This document shows positions 44,639 to 53,460 of a DNA stretch of 64,000 nt, one piece after another. Source of the stretch: Gemmatimonadota bacterium (GTDB taxonomy: Bacteria; Gemmatimonadota; Gemmatimonadetes; Gemmatimonadales; Gemmatimonadaceae); the NCBI GenBank assembly GCA_028287235.1, contig JAQBQB010000028.1, positions 1 through 64,000 on the forward strand, read 5' to 3'. A program made the translations under genes and the position numbers. Every line of letters begins with the position of its first letter. Positions within the stretch are counted from its first letter, which is position 1. The notes below the pieces were generated by a model. It ran no database searches. It had not been told where the DNA came from and worked only from the letters and a program-made list of their open reading frames with translations.

Positions 44639-45594
44639 TTCCAGCTCAGCCCGCGCAGCTGGTCGAGGTTCACGTTTCCACCGGAGAGCACGACCACGAC
44701 GCGCGATCCCGGGGGCAGCTTCACCAACCCGTTCATCAGCGCCGCCACCGGCGCCGCGGCGGCGGCTTCGACGACGAGCTTGCATCGCTCCATGATCCAG
44801 ATGAGCGCGTCGAAGATCTCGCGGTCGGGGAGCGCCACGAGCTCGTCGACGAAGCGCTGCACCACGGAGAAGTTGATCTCACCGCAGCGGCGCACGCGCA
44901 ACCCGTCGATCACCGTGCGGCAGTCGATCGTCTCGAGCTGGCCCGCCTCGATGCTCGTCTTCATCGCCGGTCCGTCCGACGACTCGACGCCGATGACGCG
45001 GACGTTCGGGTTGTGGCTCTTCACCGCCATCGACACGCCCGAGATCAATCCGCCGCCGCCGATTGGAACCACGATCGCGTCGAGCTCGGGCCAATCCTGG
45101 ATGACCTCGAGACCGAGCGTGCCCTGCCCCGCGATGAGCTGCTCGTCGTCGAATGGATGGACGTAGGTGAGCCCTTCGTCGCGCACCAGCTCCTTCGCCT
45201 TCTCGTTGGCCTCGTCCCAGATCATGCCGTGCAGCACGACCTCGGCGCCGTACGCCTTGGTGGCCGCGATCTTGGCGGGCGTCGCGTTCTTGGCCATGCA
45301 GACCACGGCGCGAATGCCGTGGATCTTGGCCGCGAGCGCCACGCCCTGCGCATGGTTCCCGGCGGACGAGCAGACGACGCCGCGCCGTTTCTGCTCTTCG
45401 GGCATGAGCGCGAACTTGTTGAGCGGGCCGCGAATCTTGTAGGAGCCCACGCGCTGAAACCCTTCGGCCTTGAGGCGAACGTCGTAGCCGGTGAGCTCGC
45501 TCAACTGGCGCGACGTGAGCAACGGCGTGTGCTTGATGTGCTGCGCGATGCGCGCGCGCGCGTCCTGAAAATCCTTGACCGTCAGCGTGAACAT
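44635..45594 (-). CDS. Threonine ammonia-lyase (catabolic type, no ACT domain)
   Basis: A 319-residue fold-type II PLP enzyme. The PLP lysine is in FQRVGSYKIRG, the substrate loop is SSAGNHAQGVA, and the glycine-rich phosphate loop is PIGGGGLISG; the C-terminal end is VVVLSGGNVNLDQL. The lack of an ACT domain matches the TdcB-like catabolic form, or a serine/threonine racemase-dehydratase, rather than feedback-regulated biosynthetic IlvA. It converts threonine to 2-oxobutanoate and ammonia. Confidence 0.85.
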   Translation of the reverse strand: MFTLTVKDFQDARARIAQHIKHTPLLTSRQLSELTGYDVRLKAEGFQRVGSYKIRGPLNKFALMPEEQKRRGVVCSSAGNHAQGVALAAKIHGIRAVVCMAKNATPAKIAATKAYGAEVVLHGMIWDEANEKAKELVRDEGLTYVHPFDDEQLIAGQGTLGLEVIQDWPELDAIVVPIGGGGLISGVSMAVKSHNPNVRVIGVESSDGPAMKTSIEAGQLETIDCRTVIDGLRVRRCGEINFSVVQRFVDELVALPDREIFDALIWIMERCKLVVEAAAAAPVAALMNGLVKLPPGSRVVVVLSGGNVNLDQLRGLSWN

Positions 45595-45710
45595 TGTTGG
45601 GGCAGTTGGGAGGAAGTGGTAAGAAAATACCTCGCTGGTTGCTCAACAGGCCAGGGCGTCACAGTATTGTGGGTTGTCGAGCTGTCCTCACGTTCCCGCA
45701 GGGAGGATCC

Positions 45711-46820
45711 ATGCGCTCCAGAGTCCCTCTGGCCGTCGCCACGCTGCTCGTCGCGATCGGTGCAATCGTCACCGTCGCCGCCGCTCCCGCCCGCACGCTG
45801 CACCGAGTCGTGCACGGCGTCAGCCCGGAGCTGCACTCCATCGGCGCGATGGCGCTTGGATCGCGCGGCACGCTGTACGTCGCCGACCCGCAGGCCGCGA
45901 CGATCTACGCGCTCGATCTCTCGGCCCAGCGGCCCGGAACGCCGGGGACGAAGGACATTCTCTCGCTCGACAAGGAGATCGCGGCGACGCTCGGCACCGT
46001 GCCCGCCGAAATCACGATCGCCGACCTCAAAGTGGATCCGGCGACGCACAACTCCTATCTCGCCGTGATGCGCGGCCAGAGCGCGAATGCGACCCCGGTG
46101 CTCGTGCGCGTCGACGGCGCGGGAAAAATCGACATCATCTCGCTCGGCGGCGTGAGCTTCTCGAGCGTATCGCTGCCGAATGCGCCCGACGCGAACCCGG
46201 CGTCCGGCCGCAGCAACCGCACGCAGTCGATCACGAATCTCGCATACAGCGGCGGCAAGCTGTACGTCGCCGGCCTGTCGAACGAGGAGTTCGCGTCCAA
46301 GCTCTGGTCGGTGGCGTATCCGTTCAAGGAAGCGGACCGCGGCGCGAGCGTCGAGATCTTTCACGGCTCGCACGGCCAGCTGGAGACCCGCTCGCCGGTG
46401 TACGCCTTCGTGCCCTACTCGGTGGGCGGCGAGCAAGATCTCATCGCGGCATACCTCTGCACGCCCCTCGTGCGCTTTCCCATCGCGTCGCTGGCGCCGG
46501 GCGCCAAAGTTCGCGGCACCACGATCGCCGAGCTTGGAGCGGGCAACCGGCCGATCGACATGGTGATGTACAAGAGAAACGGCGCTGAGTATTTGCTCAT
46601 GTCCAACACGAGCCGCGGCGTGATGAAGATTCCGACCAAGGACTTCGGCACGGCGGCCGGGATTACCACGCCCATCGCTGGAACGGCCGGCATCGCGTAT
46701 GAGACCGTCGCGTCGATGACGGGCATTCAGCAGCTCGACTTGCTCGACGCCGATCACTCGATCGTCGTCGCCAAGAACGCCGCGGGCGGACTGAATCTCC
46801 AGGCGGTTGCGCTGCCGTAG
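45711..46820 (+). CDS. Exported beta-propeller-like protein
   Basis: A 369-residue protein with an N-terminal signal peptide (PLAVATLLVAIGAIVTVAAAPA). The body shows repeated propeller-like blades (GTLYVADPQAATIYALDL, LYVAGLSNEEFASKLWSV, MVMYKRNGAEYLLMSNTSRG). GGGAGG lies 4 nt before the ATG. It is likely periplasmic or surface; the ligand is unknown. The start of the next lipoprotein gene overlaps its end by 14 bases, so the two are coupled. Confidence 0.75.
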   Translation: MRSRVPLAVATLLVAIGAIVTVAAAPARTLHRVVHGVSPELHSIGAMALGSRGTLYVADPQAATIYALDLSAQRPGTPGTKDILSLDKEIAATLGTVPAEITIADLKVDPATHNSYLAVMRGQSANATPVLVRVDGAGKIDIISLGGVSFSSVSLPNAPDANPASGRSNRTQSITNLAYSGGKLYVAGLSNEEFASKLWSVAYPFKEADRGASVEIFHGSHGQLETRSPVYAFVPYSVGGEQDLIAAYLCTPLVRFPIASLAPGAKVRGTTIAELGAGNRPIDMVMYKRNGAEYLLMSNTSRGVMKIPTKDFGTAAGITTPIAGTAGIAYETVASMTGIQQLDLLDADHSIVVAKNAAGGLNLQAVALP

Positions 46821-47963
46821 CAGCCTGCTCTGCGCCCTCACGATCGCGGGCATCGTTGCCTGCGGCCGTGAGGGCGCTGTGCGTTCGGGAGAGGCGCTGC
46901 GAGTCGTTCTCGATTCGTCGCGCGGCGCTCGAGTCATCGTGCGAGGCCTGAGCAGCGCAGAGCTTCGTGCGCTGCGCGCGCTGCGGACACGTGATGCGAA
47001 CGAGCCATGGTCCGCGCTGTTCCGGATCACGGTGGCCGAGGCGAGTCGACCGCCGTCGCGGGACGGTACGCGGTGAACGACTCCGCCATCGAGTTTCGCC
47101 CGCTCTTTCCGTTTGATCCAGGGCGCACGTATTCGGTGCGCGTCGACCCGCGCATGCTGCCCACGCCGCGCAACGATTCCGCCATCACGACGGAGATCGC
47201 GCTGGCGTCGGTCGCGCACGTTCCCTCCGCGACGGTGGCGCGCATACTCCCGTCGGCTGGTACGCTGCCCGAAAACCAGCTTCGTCTCTACGTCGAGTTT
47301 TCGGCGCCCATGTCGCGGCAGTCCGGATTGGAGTTCGTGCATCTCCTCGACGACCGGGGCAACGAAGTGCGCGGCGCCTTCCTGCCGCTCGACGCCGATT
47401 TCTGGAATCCCGATCACACGCGGTACACACTCTTTCTCGATCCGGGTCGGGTGAAGCGGGGCATCCTGCCGAACGAGCAGATGGGCCGGCCGTTGCGCGC
47501 CGGCCGCGCGTATACGCTCGTCGTCGATTCCGCGTGGCACGACGCGCAGGGCCTTCCGCTCGCGGCATCCTTTCGCCGCTCGTTTCGCGCTGGACCGGCG
47601 ACGACGGCGCCCATCGCGTTGGCAGCCTGGACACTCCACGCGCCGCGCGCCGGCACGCGCGATCCGCTCGTCGTCACCTTCCCCACGCCGCTCGACCACG
47701 GGCTGCTCCGACGCGCCCTCGGCGTCGAGACTCAGCGTGGCGAGGCCCTCCGCGGCGACGTATCGTTGGGCCGCGACGAGACCGAGTGGCGATTCATACC
47801 GGCGAGCGCATGGCGCGCCGGCGACCATCGGCTCGTGGTGCTGGCGATTCTCGAAGATCTCGCCGGCAACCGCGTCGGCCGCGCCTTCGAGGTCGACCGG
47901 TTCGAGCAGACTGATTCCACCGCGCTCCCAGAGCGATTCACCCTGCCGTTCGTCGTTCGCTGA
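46807..47963 (+). pseudogene. Ig-like (SbsA-type) lipoprotein gene with a frameshift
   Basis: A TTG start overlaps the previous gene. The N-terminus is a lipoprotein signal (LLCALTIAGIVACGREG, lipobox IVAC). Frame 1 continues to about 47040 (WSALFRITVAEA) and then reaches TGA at 47074-47076. Frame 3 carries on coherently from 47043 (STAVAGRYAVNDSAIEFRPL) to 47963, with Ig-like blocks (FDPGRTYSVRV, LPENQLRLYVEFSAPM). A single-base indel near 47040 joins them into about 385 residues. It could be a true pseudogene or a sequence error. Confidence 0.65.
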
Positions 47964-47988
47964 CCGATTCCCTCAACCGGATCAGATC

Positions 47989-48408
47989 ATGTTGCGAAGC
48001 ATACTCGCGGTGATCGGCGGGTTCGTCGCCATGAGCATTCTCGTCATGGCCGGAACGTTCGCGCTGATGGCGGCGCTCATGCCCGGCGGGCTCCAAACCA
48101 TGCGCGGCATGCGCGACGCCGGTGCGGCAAGCGTCGCGATGCCCACGCCGACTCCGCGCTATTTCGTGCTGAACATCGCGCTGTCGTTCGTCGCCGCGCT
48201 GCTCGGCGGATGGGTGACGGCGCGTATCGCGTCGCACGCACCAATGGCACATCTGCTCGCGCTGTGCGCGCTGATCGCCATAATGGGCGTGGCCAGCGCG
48301 TTCACGCCGGGCAGCGCTCAGCAGCCCGTGTGGTAACGCGTGGCCATCCCGTTCATCGGGATCGCAGGCGTGTTAGCGAGCGCGGTGTTGGTGACGAGCG
48401 CCGCGTAG
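47989..48408 (+). pseudogene. Small membrane protein interrupted by one stop codon
   Basis: From ATG 47989 the frame encodes three hydrophobic helices (SILAVIGGFVAMSILVMAGTF; YFVLNIALSFVAALLGGWV; LLALCALIAIMGVASAF) and stops with TAA at 48334-48336 after QQPVW. In the same frame the next codons encode RVAIPFIGIAGVLASAVLVTSAA and a TAG at 48406, which would be a fourth helix. A TAC/TAT to TAA change would explain this. As it stands the product is 115 residues and may still be made. Confidence 0.55.
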
Positions 48409-48421
48409 CGACGCTCCGTCG

Positions 48422-49447
48422 CTACCGAGCCCGCTCGAGCGCGTCGCGCACGATCTCGCCGGCGCGCGCGGCGTCGGTGGCGCTGACGTCGAGGTGGGTC
48501 ACCATGCGAATGCGCGTGGCCGACCATTCGGCTACGAGCACGCCCTCGTCCTTGACCGCTTCGACGACGGGTGCCGACGCCGCGCCGGTGGGCAGGTCGA
48601 CCATCACGATGTTCGTGTCTGGCTGCACGACGGTCGCGCCACCCGCCCCGTCGACCATGCGCGCCAAGGTGCGCGCATTCGCGTGATCGTCGGCGAGCCG
48701 GTCGATGTGGTTGTCCAAGGCATAGAGTACGGCCGCGGCGAGAATTCCCGATTGCCGCATGGCGCCGCCGAACAGCTTGCGTGCGGTCCACGCCTGCTCG
48801 ATCAGCTCGTAGGAGCCGGCCAACGCGGCGCCGATCGGCGCGCCGAGGCCCTTGGAAAAGGCCACCATCACTGTGTCGGCGCAACCGGCGATCAGCCGTA
48901 GCGGCAGGCCGCTGGCGACGCTCGCGTTCCACAGCCGCGCGCCGTCCATGTGCACCGGTAGCCCGCGCTCGGCGGCGACGTCGCGAATCGCCTCGAGCTC
49001 CTCGAGCGGGGTGATCACCCCTCCGGCGCCGTTGTGCGTGTTTTCGACGCAGACCAGGCTCGCCGCGGGATAGTAGCGCGACACCGGCCGCAGGGCGGCG
49101 CGGAGGTCGTCGGCGCTCATCACGAGGCCGGCCGGGTGCACGGGGAGCACCTGGACGCCGCTGAGGGCGGCTACGCCGCCGATCTCGCTGTGCACGAGGT
49201 GCGCGTCCACGTCGAGGAGGATCTCGGTGCCACGAGGCGCCTGAGTCCATACGGCGGCCTGGTTGGCCATGACGCCGCTGGGGAAAAACAGGGCGGCTTC
49301 CTTGCCAAGCAACGCGGCGACCCGGTCCTCGAGTCGCCGCATGGTTGGATCGCCGTCTCGCTCGTCGTCGCCAACCTCCGCCGCGGCGATTGCGGCGCGC
49401 ATGGCGGGGGTCGGCTTGGTGACGGTATCGCTTCGTAAATCGATCAT
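48422..49447 (-). CDS. ltaE: Low-specificity L-threonine aldolase
   Basis: A 341-residue fold-type I PLP enzyme that splits threonine into glycine and acetaldehyde. It has MIDLRSDTVTKPTPAMR at the start, GDDERDGDPTMRRLE, CVENTHNGAGG, HMDGARLWNA and the PLP lysine in VAFSKGLGAPIG. It lies 38 bp after the small lipoprotein gene across a palindrome, and CATATT ends 7 nt before its ATG. With the dehydratase at 44635 it gives the cell two routes of threonine breakdown. Confidence 0.92.
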   Translation of the reverse strand: MIDLRSDTVTKPTPAMRAAIAAAEVGDDERDGDPTMRRLEDRVAALLGKEAALFFPSGVMANQAAVWTQAPRGTEILLDVDAHLVHSEIGGVAALSGVQVLPVHPAGLVMSADDLRAALRPVSRYYPAASLVCVENTHNGAGGVITPLEELEAIRDVAAERGLPVHMDGARLWNASVASGLPLRLIAGCADTVMVAFSKGLGAPIGAALAGSYELIEQAWTARKLFGGAMRQSGILAAAVLYALDNHIDRLADDHANARTLARMVDGAGGATVVQPDTNIVMVDLPTGAASAPVVEAVKDEGVLVAEWSATRIRMVTHLDVSATDAARAGEIVRDALERAR

Positions 49448-49449
49448 GC

Positions 49450-49479
49450 CGAGGAATATGGCAGGGGCCGTATTCCTCG
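49450..49479. repeat. Short palindrome between the small lipoprotein gene and ltaE
   Basis: CGAGGAATATGGC and GCCGTATTCCTCG form 13-bp arms with one mismatch around a 4-nt loop. It could terminate the lipoprotein transcript or serve as an operator, because it covers the -10-like CATATT of ltaE. Confidence 0.5.
49455..49460 (-). promoter_or_regulatory. Candidate -10 box of a leaderless ltaE promoter
   Basis: CATATT on the minus strand ends 7 nt before the ltaE ATG at 49447 and lies within the palindrome. Confidence 0.3.
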
Positions 49480-49484
49480 CGCCA

Positions 49485-49757
49485 TTACGGCTTTTTCTTG
49501 ATCACCGGAACCTTGACTTCGGTCTTCTTCATGCCTACGACCGGTTTGTCGACGATGATCGTGTCCTTCTTGGTTCCGACCGTCGGCGTATTGATCGTGT
49601 CGGTCTTCGTGGTGATCGTCGGCGGATGCAGGGTGTCGGTCGTCGTGCCGACGTCGACCGTCGGTTTCTTGACGACCACGTCGCCATTTTCCGTCTTGCT
49701 GCAGGCGCCTACGAGCGCGAAAGCGCCGGCGACGAACAGCATGCTGGTTCTGCGCAT
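49485..49757 (-). CDS. Small repetitive lipoprotein
   Basis: A 90-residue lipoprotein with lipobox LVGAC. The mature part is a degenerate repeat of about 12-14 residues rich in Thr, Val, Lys and Asp (PTVDVGTTTDTLHPP, PTITTKTDTINTP, PTVGTKKDTIIVDKP), ending KVPVIKKKP. AGGAG lies about 8 nt before the ATG at 49757. The extended basic tail suggests a flexible tether to cell wall or membrane. No family is recognised. Confidence 0.65.
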   Translation of the reverse strand: MRRTSMLFVAGAFALVGACSKTENGDVVVKKPTVDVGTTTDTLHPPTITTKTDTINTPTVGTKKDTIIVDKPVVGMKKTEVKVPVIKKKP

Positions 49758-49878
49758 TGAGGTCTCCTGTCCTCTGGGTGTACCCGACTCAAGGGCAACC
49801 TTGAGGCCAGAAGCGAGGTGGACGGCGAAAAACCGGTTGAGACCGCCAGCCAGCTGCATTCTGATCGAGTGAACCGCG

Positions 49879-50796
49879 TTACGTGAACACTTCCCTCTGC
49901 AGCTTCCGCACACGCCGCAACTCGTACACCTGCCCCACCTCGCCGCCGAGGATGAAGATGAGCGCGGCGTAGTAGAACCAGACCACCACGATGATGAGCG
50001 CGGCCAGGCTCGTGGTGTAGAGCGACGCTGGGTTGAAGGTGTCGGTGTAGTACGAAAAGGCCGTCCGCGCCGCCTCGAAGGCGACGCTCGTGAACGCGGC
50101 GGCGACCCATGCCGTGCGTGCGCGGACACGGCGCACCGGCAGAAATTTGTACAGCGCGAAGAACATCAGCGCGATGAACGAAAACGCGAGCGCGCGGCCA
50201 ACCCAGTATTGTACGCCGCCCATGACGTCCTTGCGCAGCCCCACGTCGACGAGCGCGTTCGTGCCGCTCTTCGTGCCGAGGAGCACGTAGGTGCTCACCG
50301 TCAACCACGCGACGAACAGCAGGGTCGACACGACGGTGATCTTCACGTCGAAAATTTTCCCGGCGATGATGCCGCGCTCGTTCTCGATGTCGAACACGCT
50401 CGCGAGAACGCTGCGCAACGAGCCGAAGAGCCGCGTCGAGAACCAGACGAAGCCGATGGCGCTGTACATCGTCACCGAGCCGCGCGCCTTCATCAGGTCG
50501 CCGATCAGCTTGTCCATCGGCGACGTGGGCCCGTGGTTGTGCGCCGGCAGGAGGCGATCGACGAGCTCGATGACCGCATCGGCGGAGTTGGACGGCACGT
50601 TCTGCACGAGGTGCGGAAGCAAGAACGCCACGCCGTACGCGAGCAACAGCAGGAACGGCAGCGCGGCGAGGATCAGGTTGAAGGCGATCCCGCCGGCCAG
50701 AAAGAGCACGTTGTCTTCGCCGCTGTTGTCCCACACGCGCTTGGCGTAGTCGCGCAGCGTCCAGGCGAGGCTGACGTAAAACGGCCGTGTGGCCAT
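49879..50796 (-). CDS. YihY/BrkB-family inner-membrane protein
   Basis: A 305-residue protein with about six helices and the family layout: an amphipathic start (LAWTLRDYAKRVWDNSGEDN), FLAGGIAFNLILAALPFLLLL, GSVTMYSAIGFVWFSTRLFGSLRS, and a last helix LAALIIVVVWFYYAALIFILGGE. Despite older names (ribonuclease BN, BrkB) the function is unknown. The start is uncertain: ATG 50796 is preferred because earlier starts (GTG 50874, ATG 50859) would overlap the upstream gene by 32-47 bases and add an unconserved leader. Confidence 0.85.
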   Translation of the reverse strand: MATRPFYVSLAWTLRDYAKRVWDNSGEDNVLFLAGGIAFNLILAALPFLLLLAYGVAFLLPHLVQNVPSNSADAVIELVDRLLPAHNHGPTSPMDKLIGDLMKARGSVTMYSAIGFVWFSTRLFGSLRSVLASVFDIENERGIIAGKIFDVKITVVSTLLFVAWLTVSTYVLLGTKSGTNALVDVGLRKDVMGGVQYWVGRALAFSFIALMFFALYKFLPVRRVRARTAWVAAAFTSVAFEAARTAFSYYTDTFNPASLYTTSLAALIIVVVWFYYAALIFILGGEVGQVYELRRVRKLQREVFT

Positions 50797-50827
50797 CCGC
50801 GCGGACCGTACCGGGTCCGACGGACCG

Positions 50828-51292
50828 TCAGGCTTCGTCGAGCTCGTCGGCGGCGACATCACTTCGGCTGGCACGCGATGCCGTGGCGGTCGCCCCGTAG
50901 GCGGCCTTCGTTTCCGCGATGCGCTGTTCCAGCTCGTCGCGCGCTTCCTGCGCGGCGACGCGCCCCGCCTCCATGGCGCGGTTCACCTGGCGGCGCTTGA
51001 GATCGATCGCCTGGCGCGCCGTGTCGATCTGCTCTTCCACGCGGCGCCGCGCTTCCTCGAAGGTGCCAACGACGCCGTCGGTGACGTCGGTCGCCACTTG
51101 CTGCGCCGCACGCTGCACGCGGCGCGCGCGGCGCTTGATGTCGCGGCGCGTTGCCGCACCGGAGCGCGGCGCGAGCAGCAGCGCCACGCCGGCGCCCATG
51201 GCCAACCCGATCAAGAAGGGCGCGATGCTCGGCGCATCGTGCTTCTCGATCACGACGTACGGTTCATCGTCCTCGAACTCATACTGCGACAT
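50828..51292 (-). CDS. YtxH-domain protein
   Basis: A 154-residue protein with a single membrane helix near residues 24-42 (APFLIGLAMGAGVALLLAPRSG), which is the YtxH signature, and a long helical Arg/Glu/Ala-rich cytoplasmic region probably forming a coiled coil. YtxH proteins are often linked to general stress responses; the role is unknown. AGGAG lies before the ATG. It lies between the YihY gene and the NtrC-type regulator gene. Confidence 0.8.
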   Translation of the reverse strand: MSQYEFEDDEPYVVIEKHDAPSIAPFLIGLAMGAGVALLLAPRSGAATRRDIKRRARRVQRAAQQVATDVTDGVVGTFEEARRRVEEQIDTARQAIDLKRRQVNRAMEAGRVAAQEARDELEQRIAETKAAYGATATASRASRSDVAADELDEA

Positions 51293-51319
51293 GCTCGACT
51301 CCTGGAGCGGAACGTGACG

Positions 51320-52798
51320 TCAGCGCTTCTTGGCGGCTGACTTCTTGGCGGCGGCTGCAACCGGTCTGCTCTCGACGGGCGCTTCGACGAACGCGGGCGC
51401 CTGGCCGTTGGCCGACCCACCGACCTCTTCCCCATTGATCATCGCCACGAGGTCGCGGCGCACTTCGTCCACCGACACGCCGAGCACCTTCGCCGTGCGC
51501 ACCGGATCGCCGCCCGTCGACGAGAAGGTGCGCAGCACGAGCTGCCGGCGCGCGTCGGACACCGTGGCGCCGATCGGAATCGTCACCGACGACGCAAGCT
51601 CCGTGTTGTTGCGCAGATGGCGCGGCATGATGTCGGTGACGCTGATCTTCTCGCCGCGCGCCATGATCACCGACCGCTCCACCGCGTTCTTCAGCTCGCG
51701 CACGTTCCCGGGCCAGTGATACGACAGCAGCCAATCCCACGCCGGCGCGTCGAAGTCGCTGATCTGTTTGTTGTTCTGCCCCGCGTAGCGGCTGAGGAAC
51801 TCGGTCGCCAGGAGCTGGACGTCCTGCGACCGCTCGCGAAGGGGCGGCAAGTCTATTTGAACCACCGCAAGGCGGTAGTAGAGGTCCTCGCGGAGCTCGC
51901 CGTCGGCGAGCGCCTTCTGCAAATCCTTATTTGTCGCCGCAACGATGCGAATGTCGACCTGAATTTCCTTCTTGCCGCCGAGGCGGCGAACCTGCCGCGT
52001 CTCGAGCGCGCGGAGCAGCTTGACCTGGATGTCCGGCGACATCTCGGCGACTTCGTCGAGGAAGATCGTTCCGCCACTCGACATCTCGAACGCGCCCGGC
52101 TTCTCGTTCGTCGATCCCGTGAACGCGCCCTTCTCATGGCCGAACAGCTCGTTCTCGAGAATTTCCTTCGGCAACGCCGCGCAGTTGAGGGCGAAGAAGG
52201 GGCCCTTGGCACGATCGCTCTTCGAGTGCACGGCGCGCGCGACGAGCTCCTTGCCGGTGCCCGACTCGCCGAGGATCAGCACGCTCGCCGTGGATGCCGC
52301 GACGGCGTCGATGACCTGATAGACCTCGCGCATGACGTCGGACTGGCCGGTGAGCTCGCCGTAATGCGTGAGCCCCTCGAGCCGTGACGTGAGCTCGCGA
52401 TTCTTCTGCTGGACGTTGAACTTCTCGATCGCCTTGGGAATGAGCGCCTTGAGACGATTGAGCTTGTCGGCGTTGAGCGGCTTCTCGATGTAGTCGTACG
52501 CGCCCTGCTGCATCGCCTGTACGGCCGAGTCGACGGTCGCCTGGCCGGTGATGATGATGCACTCGGTCGGGATCTCCTTGGCCTGCAGCTCACGCAGCAG
52601 GCTCAGGCCGTCGAGCTTGGGCATCTTGAGGTCGGCGAGCACCACGCCGAAGCGCTCTTCCGAGAGCCGCTCCAGCGCTTTCTGCCCGTCGGGCGCGATC
52701 TCGACGTCGTAGCCTTCGTCCGAGAGGATGGCGCTCAAGCCGGCGGTGATCGCCGCCTCGTCATCCGCAATGAGGACCTTCGCGTTCTGTTGCTTCAT
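51320..52798 (-). CDS. NtrC-family sigma-54-type response regulator with GAFTGS loop
   Basis: A 492-residue regulator. The receiver domain (1-120) has D56 in VLADLKMP and K in YDYIEKPLN. The AAA+ domain (145-380) has Walker A GESGTGKE (177-184), Walker B GGTIFLDEVAEM and the R-finger region YYRLAVVQIDLPPLRER. The sigma-54 contact loop reads GAFTGS at 224-229 instead of GAFTGA. A Fis-type helix-turn-helix lies near 425-455 (DPVRTAKVLGVSVDEVRRDL), followed by an Ala/Lys-rich tail. It follows a degenerate histidine kinase gene by 20 bp and is probably controlled by it or by another kinase. Confidence 0.9.
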   Translation of the reverse strand: MKQQNAKVLIADDEAAITAGLSAILSDEGYDVEIAPDGQKALERLSEERFGVVLADLKMPKLDGLSLLRELQAKEIPTECIIITGQATVDSAVQAMQQGAYDYIEKPLNADKLNRLKALIPKAIEKFNVQQKNRELTSRLEGLTHYGELTGQSDVMREVYQVIDAVAASTASVLILGESGTGKELVARAVHSKSDRAKGPFFALNCAALPKEILENELFGHEKGAFTGSTNEKPGAFEMSSGGTIFLDEVAEMSPDIQVKLLRALETRQVRRLGGKKEIQVDIRIVAATNKDLQKALADGELREDLYYRLAVVQIDLPPLRERSQDVQLLATEFLSRYAGQNNKQISDFDAPAWDWLLSYHWPGNVRELKNAVERSVIMARGEKISVTDIMPRHLRNNTELASSVTIPIGATVSDARRQLVLRTFSSTGGDPVRTAKVLGVSVDEVRRDLVAMINGEEVGGSANGQAPAFVEAPVESRPVAAAAKKSAAKKR

Positions 52799-52818
52799 GC
52801 GTTCTCTGCGATCCCTCG

Positions 52819-53439
52819 TCAGCGAGGGAAAGTAATGGAAATGGCGGAGGATTCCGCCACGATACGAATTCCAGCATCGGCCGTCGCGGCCGCGATCTCC
52901 GGGTCGATCGGCGGCGCGTCGCCGTCGTGCATCTCGATACGTATTCCCGGCTCCGATTCGCCCAGCACCGCGCTGCACCGCACGCTGCTCGACGCGTCGA
53001 CCGCCGCCAACAGGCACCACCCAACGGCCAGACACGCCGCACTTCCGCTCGCCGACGTGACGCCAAGATCGCCGTACTCGCCCTCGAACGTCACACGCCG
53101 GCCGTCGGCGCGAGCCGCCGGCACGACGAGGTCGCCGACGCGCACGACGAGCGATCCGAGCTCCACCGGCTCCCGCATCGGTCGGCTCAGTACGAGCAGC
53201 GCTTCCGTCATCGTGATCACCGCGCCAAGCTGGTCGACGGCGGCGTTCGCGAACTTGCTCACCTTCGACGCAGGCACATCGGGCTTTTCGGCCCGCGAGC
53301 GCACGACTTCGAGATTCACCGCCACGCCGTTCAACGCGCCCTTCAGCTCGTGCGCCGCACGCGCGCAGATGCGGTGCAGCGTGTCGAGCCAAAGCGCGTC
53401 GGTGACCGCGGAGCTCGTGCCTTCCGTCGCCCGCCCCAT
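52819..53439 (-). CDS. Histidine-box protein lacking a recognisable kinase ATPase domain
   Basis: A 206-residue protein. Residues 15-90 resemble a dimerisation/phosphoacceptor domain with H30 in ARAAHELKGALNGVAVNLEV. The rest sits where an HATPase domain would be, but the N box is replaced (VGWCLLAAVDASSS), the G1 motif DxGxG is absent (EMHDGDAPPID) and there is no GxGxG. Autophosphorylation by ATP is therefore unlikely. It may be a phosphotransfer or regulatory partner of the downstream NtrC-type regulator (20 bp away). The ATG at 53439 is chosen because AGGGGA precedes it; an upstream GTG at 53457 is possible. Confidence 0.7.
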   Translation of the reverse strand: MGRATEGTSSAVTDALWLDTLHRICARAAHELKGALNGVAVNLEVVRSRAEKPDVPASKVSKFANAAVDQLGAVITMTEALLVLSRPMREPVELGSLVVRVGDLVVPAARADGRRVTFEGEYGDLGVTSASGSAACLAVGWCLLAAVDASSSVRCSAVLGESEPGIRIEMHDGDAPPIDPEIAAATADAGIRIVAESSAISITFPR

Positions 53440-53460
53440 GTCCCGTCCCCTCTCCACCCG

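Noticed and set aside
45582-47828. 748-codon open frame on the minus strand
   Set aside because: It is a GC-driven shadow of the propeller and Ig-like genes, with no domain signature.
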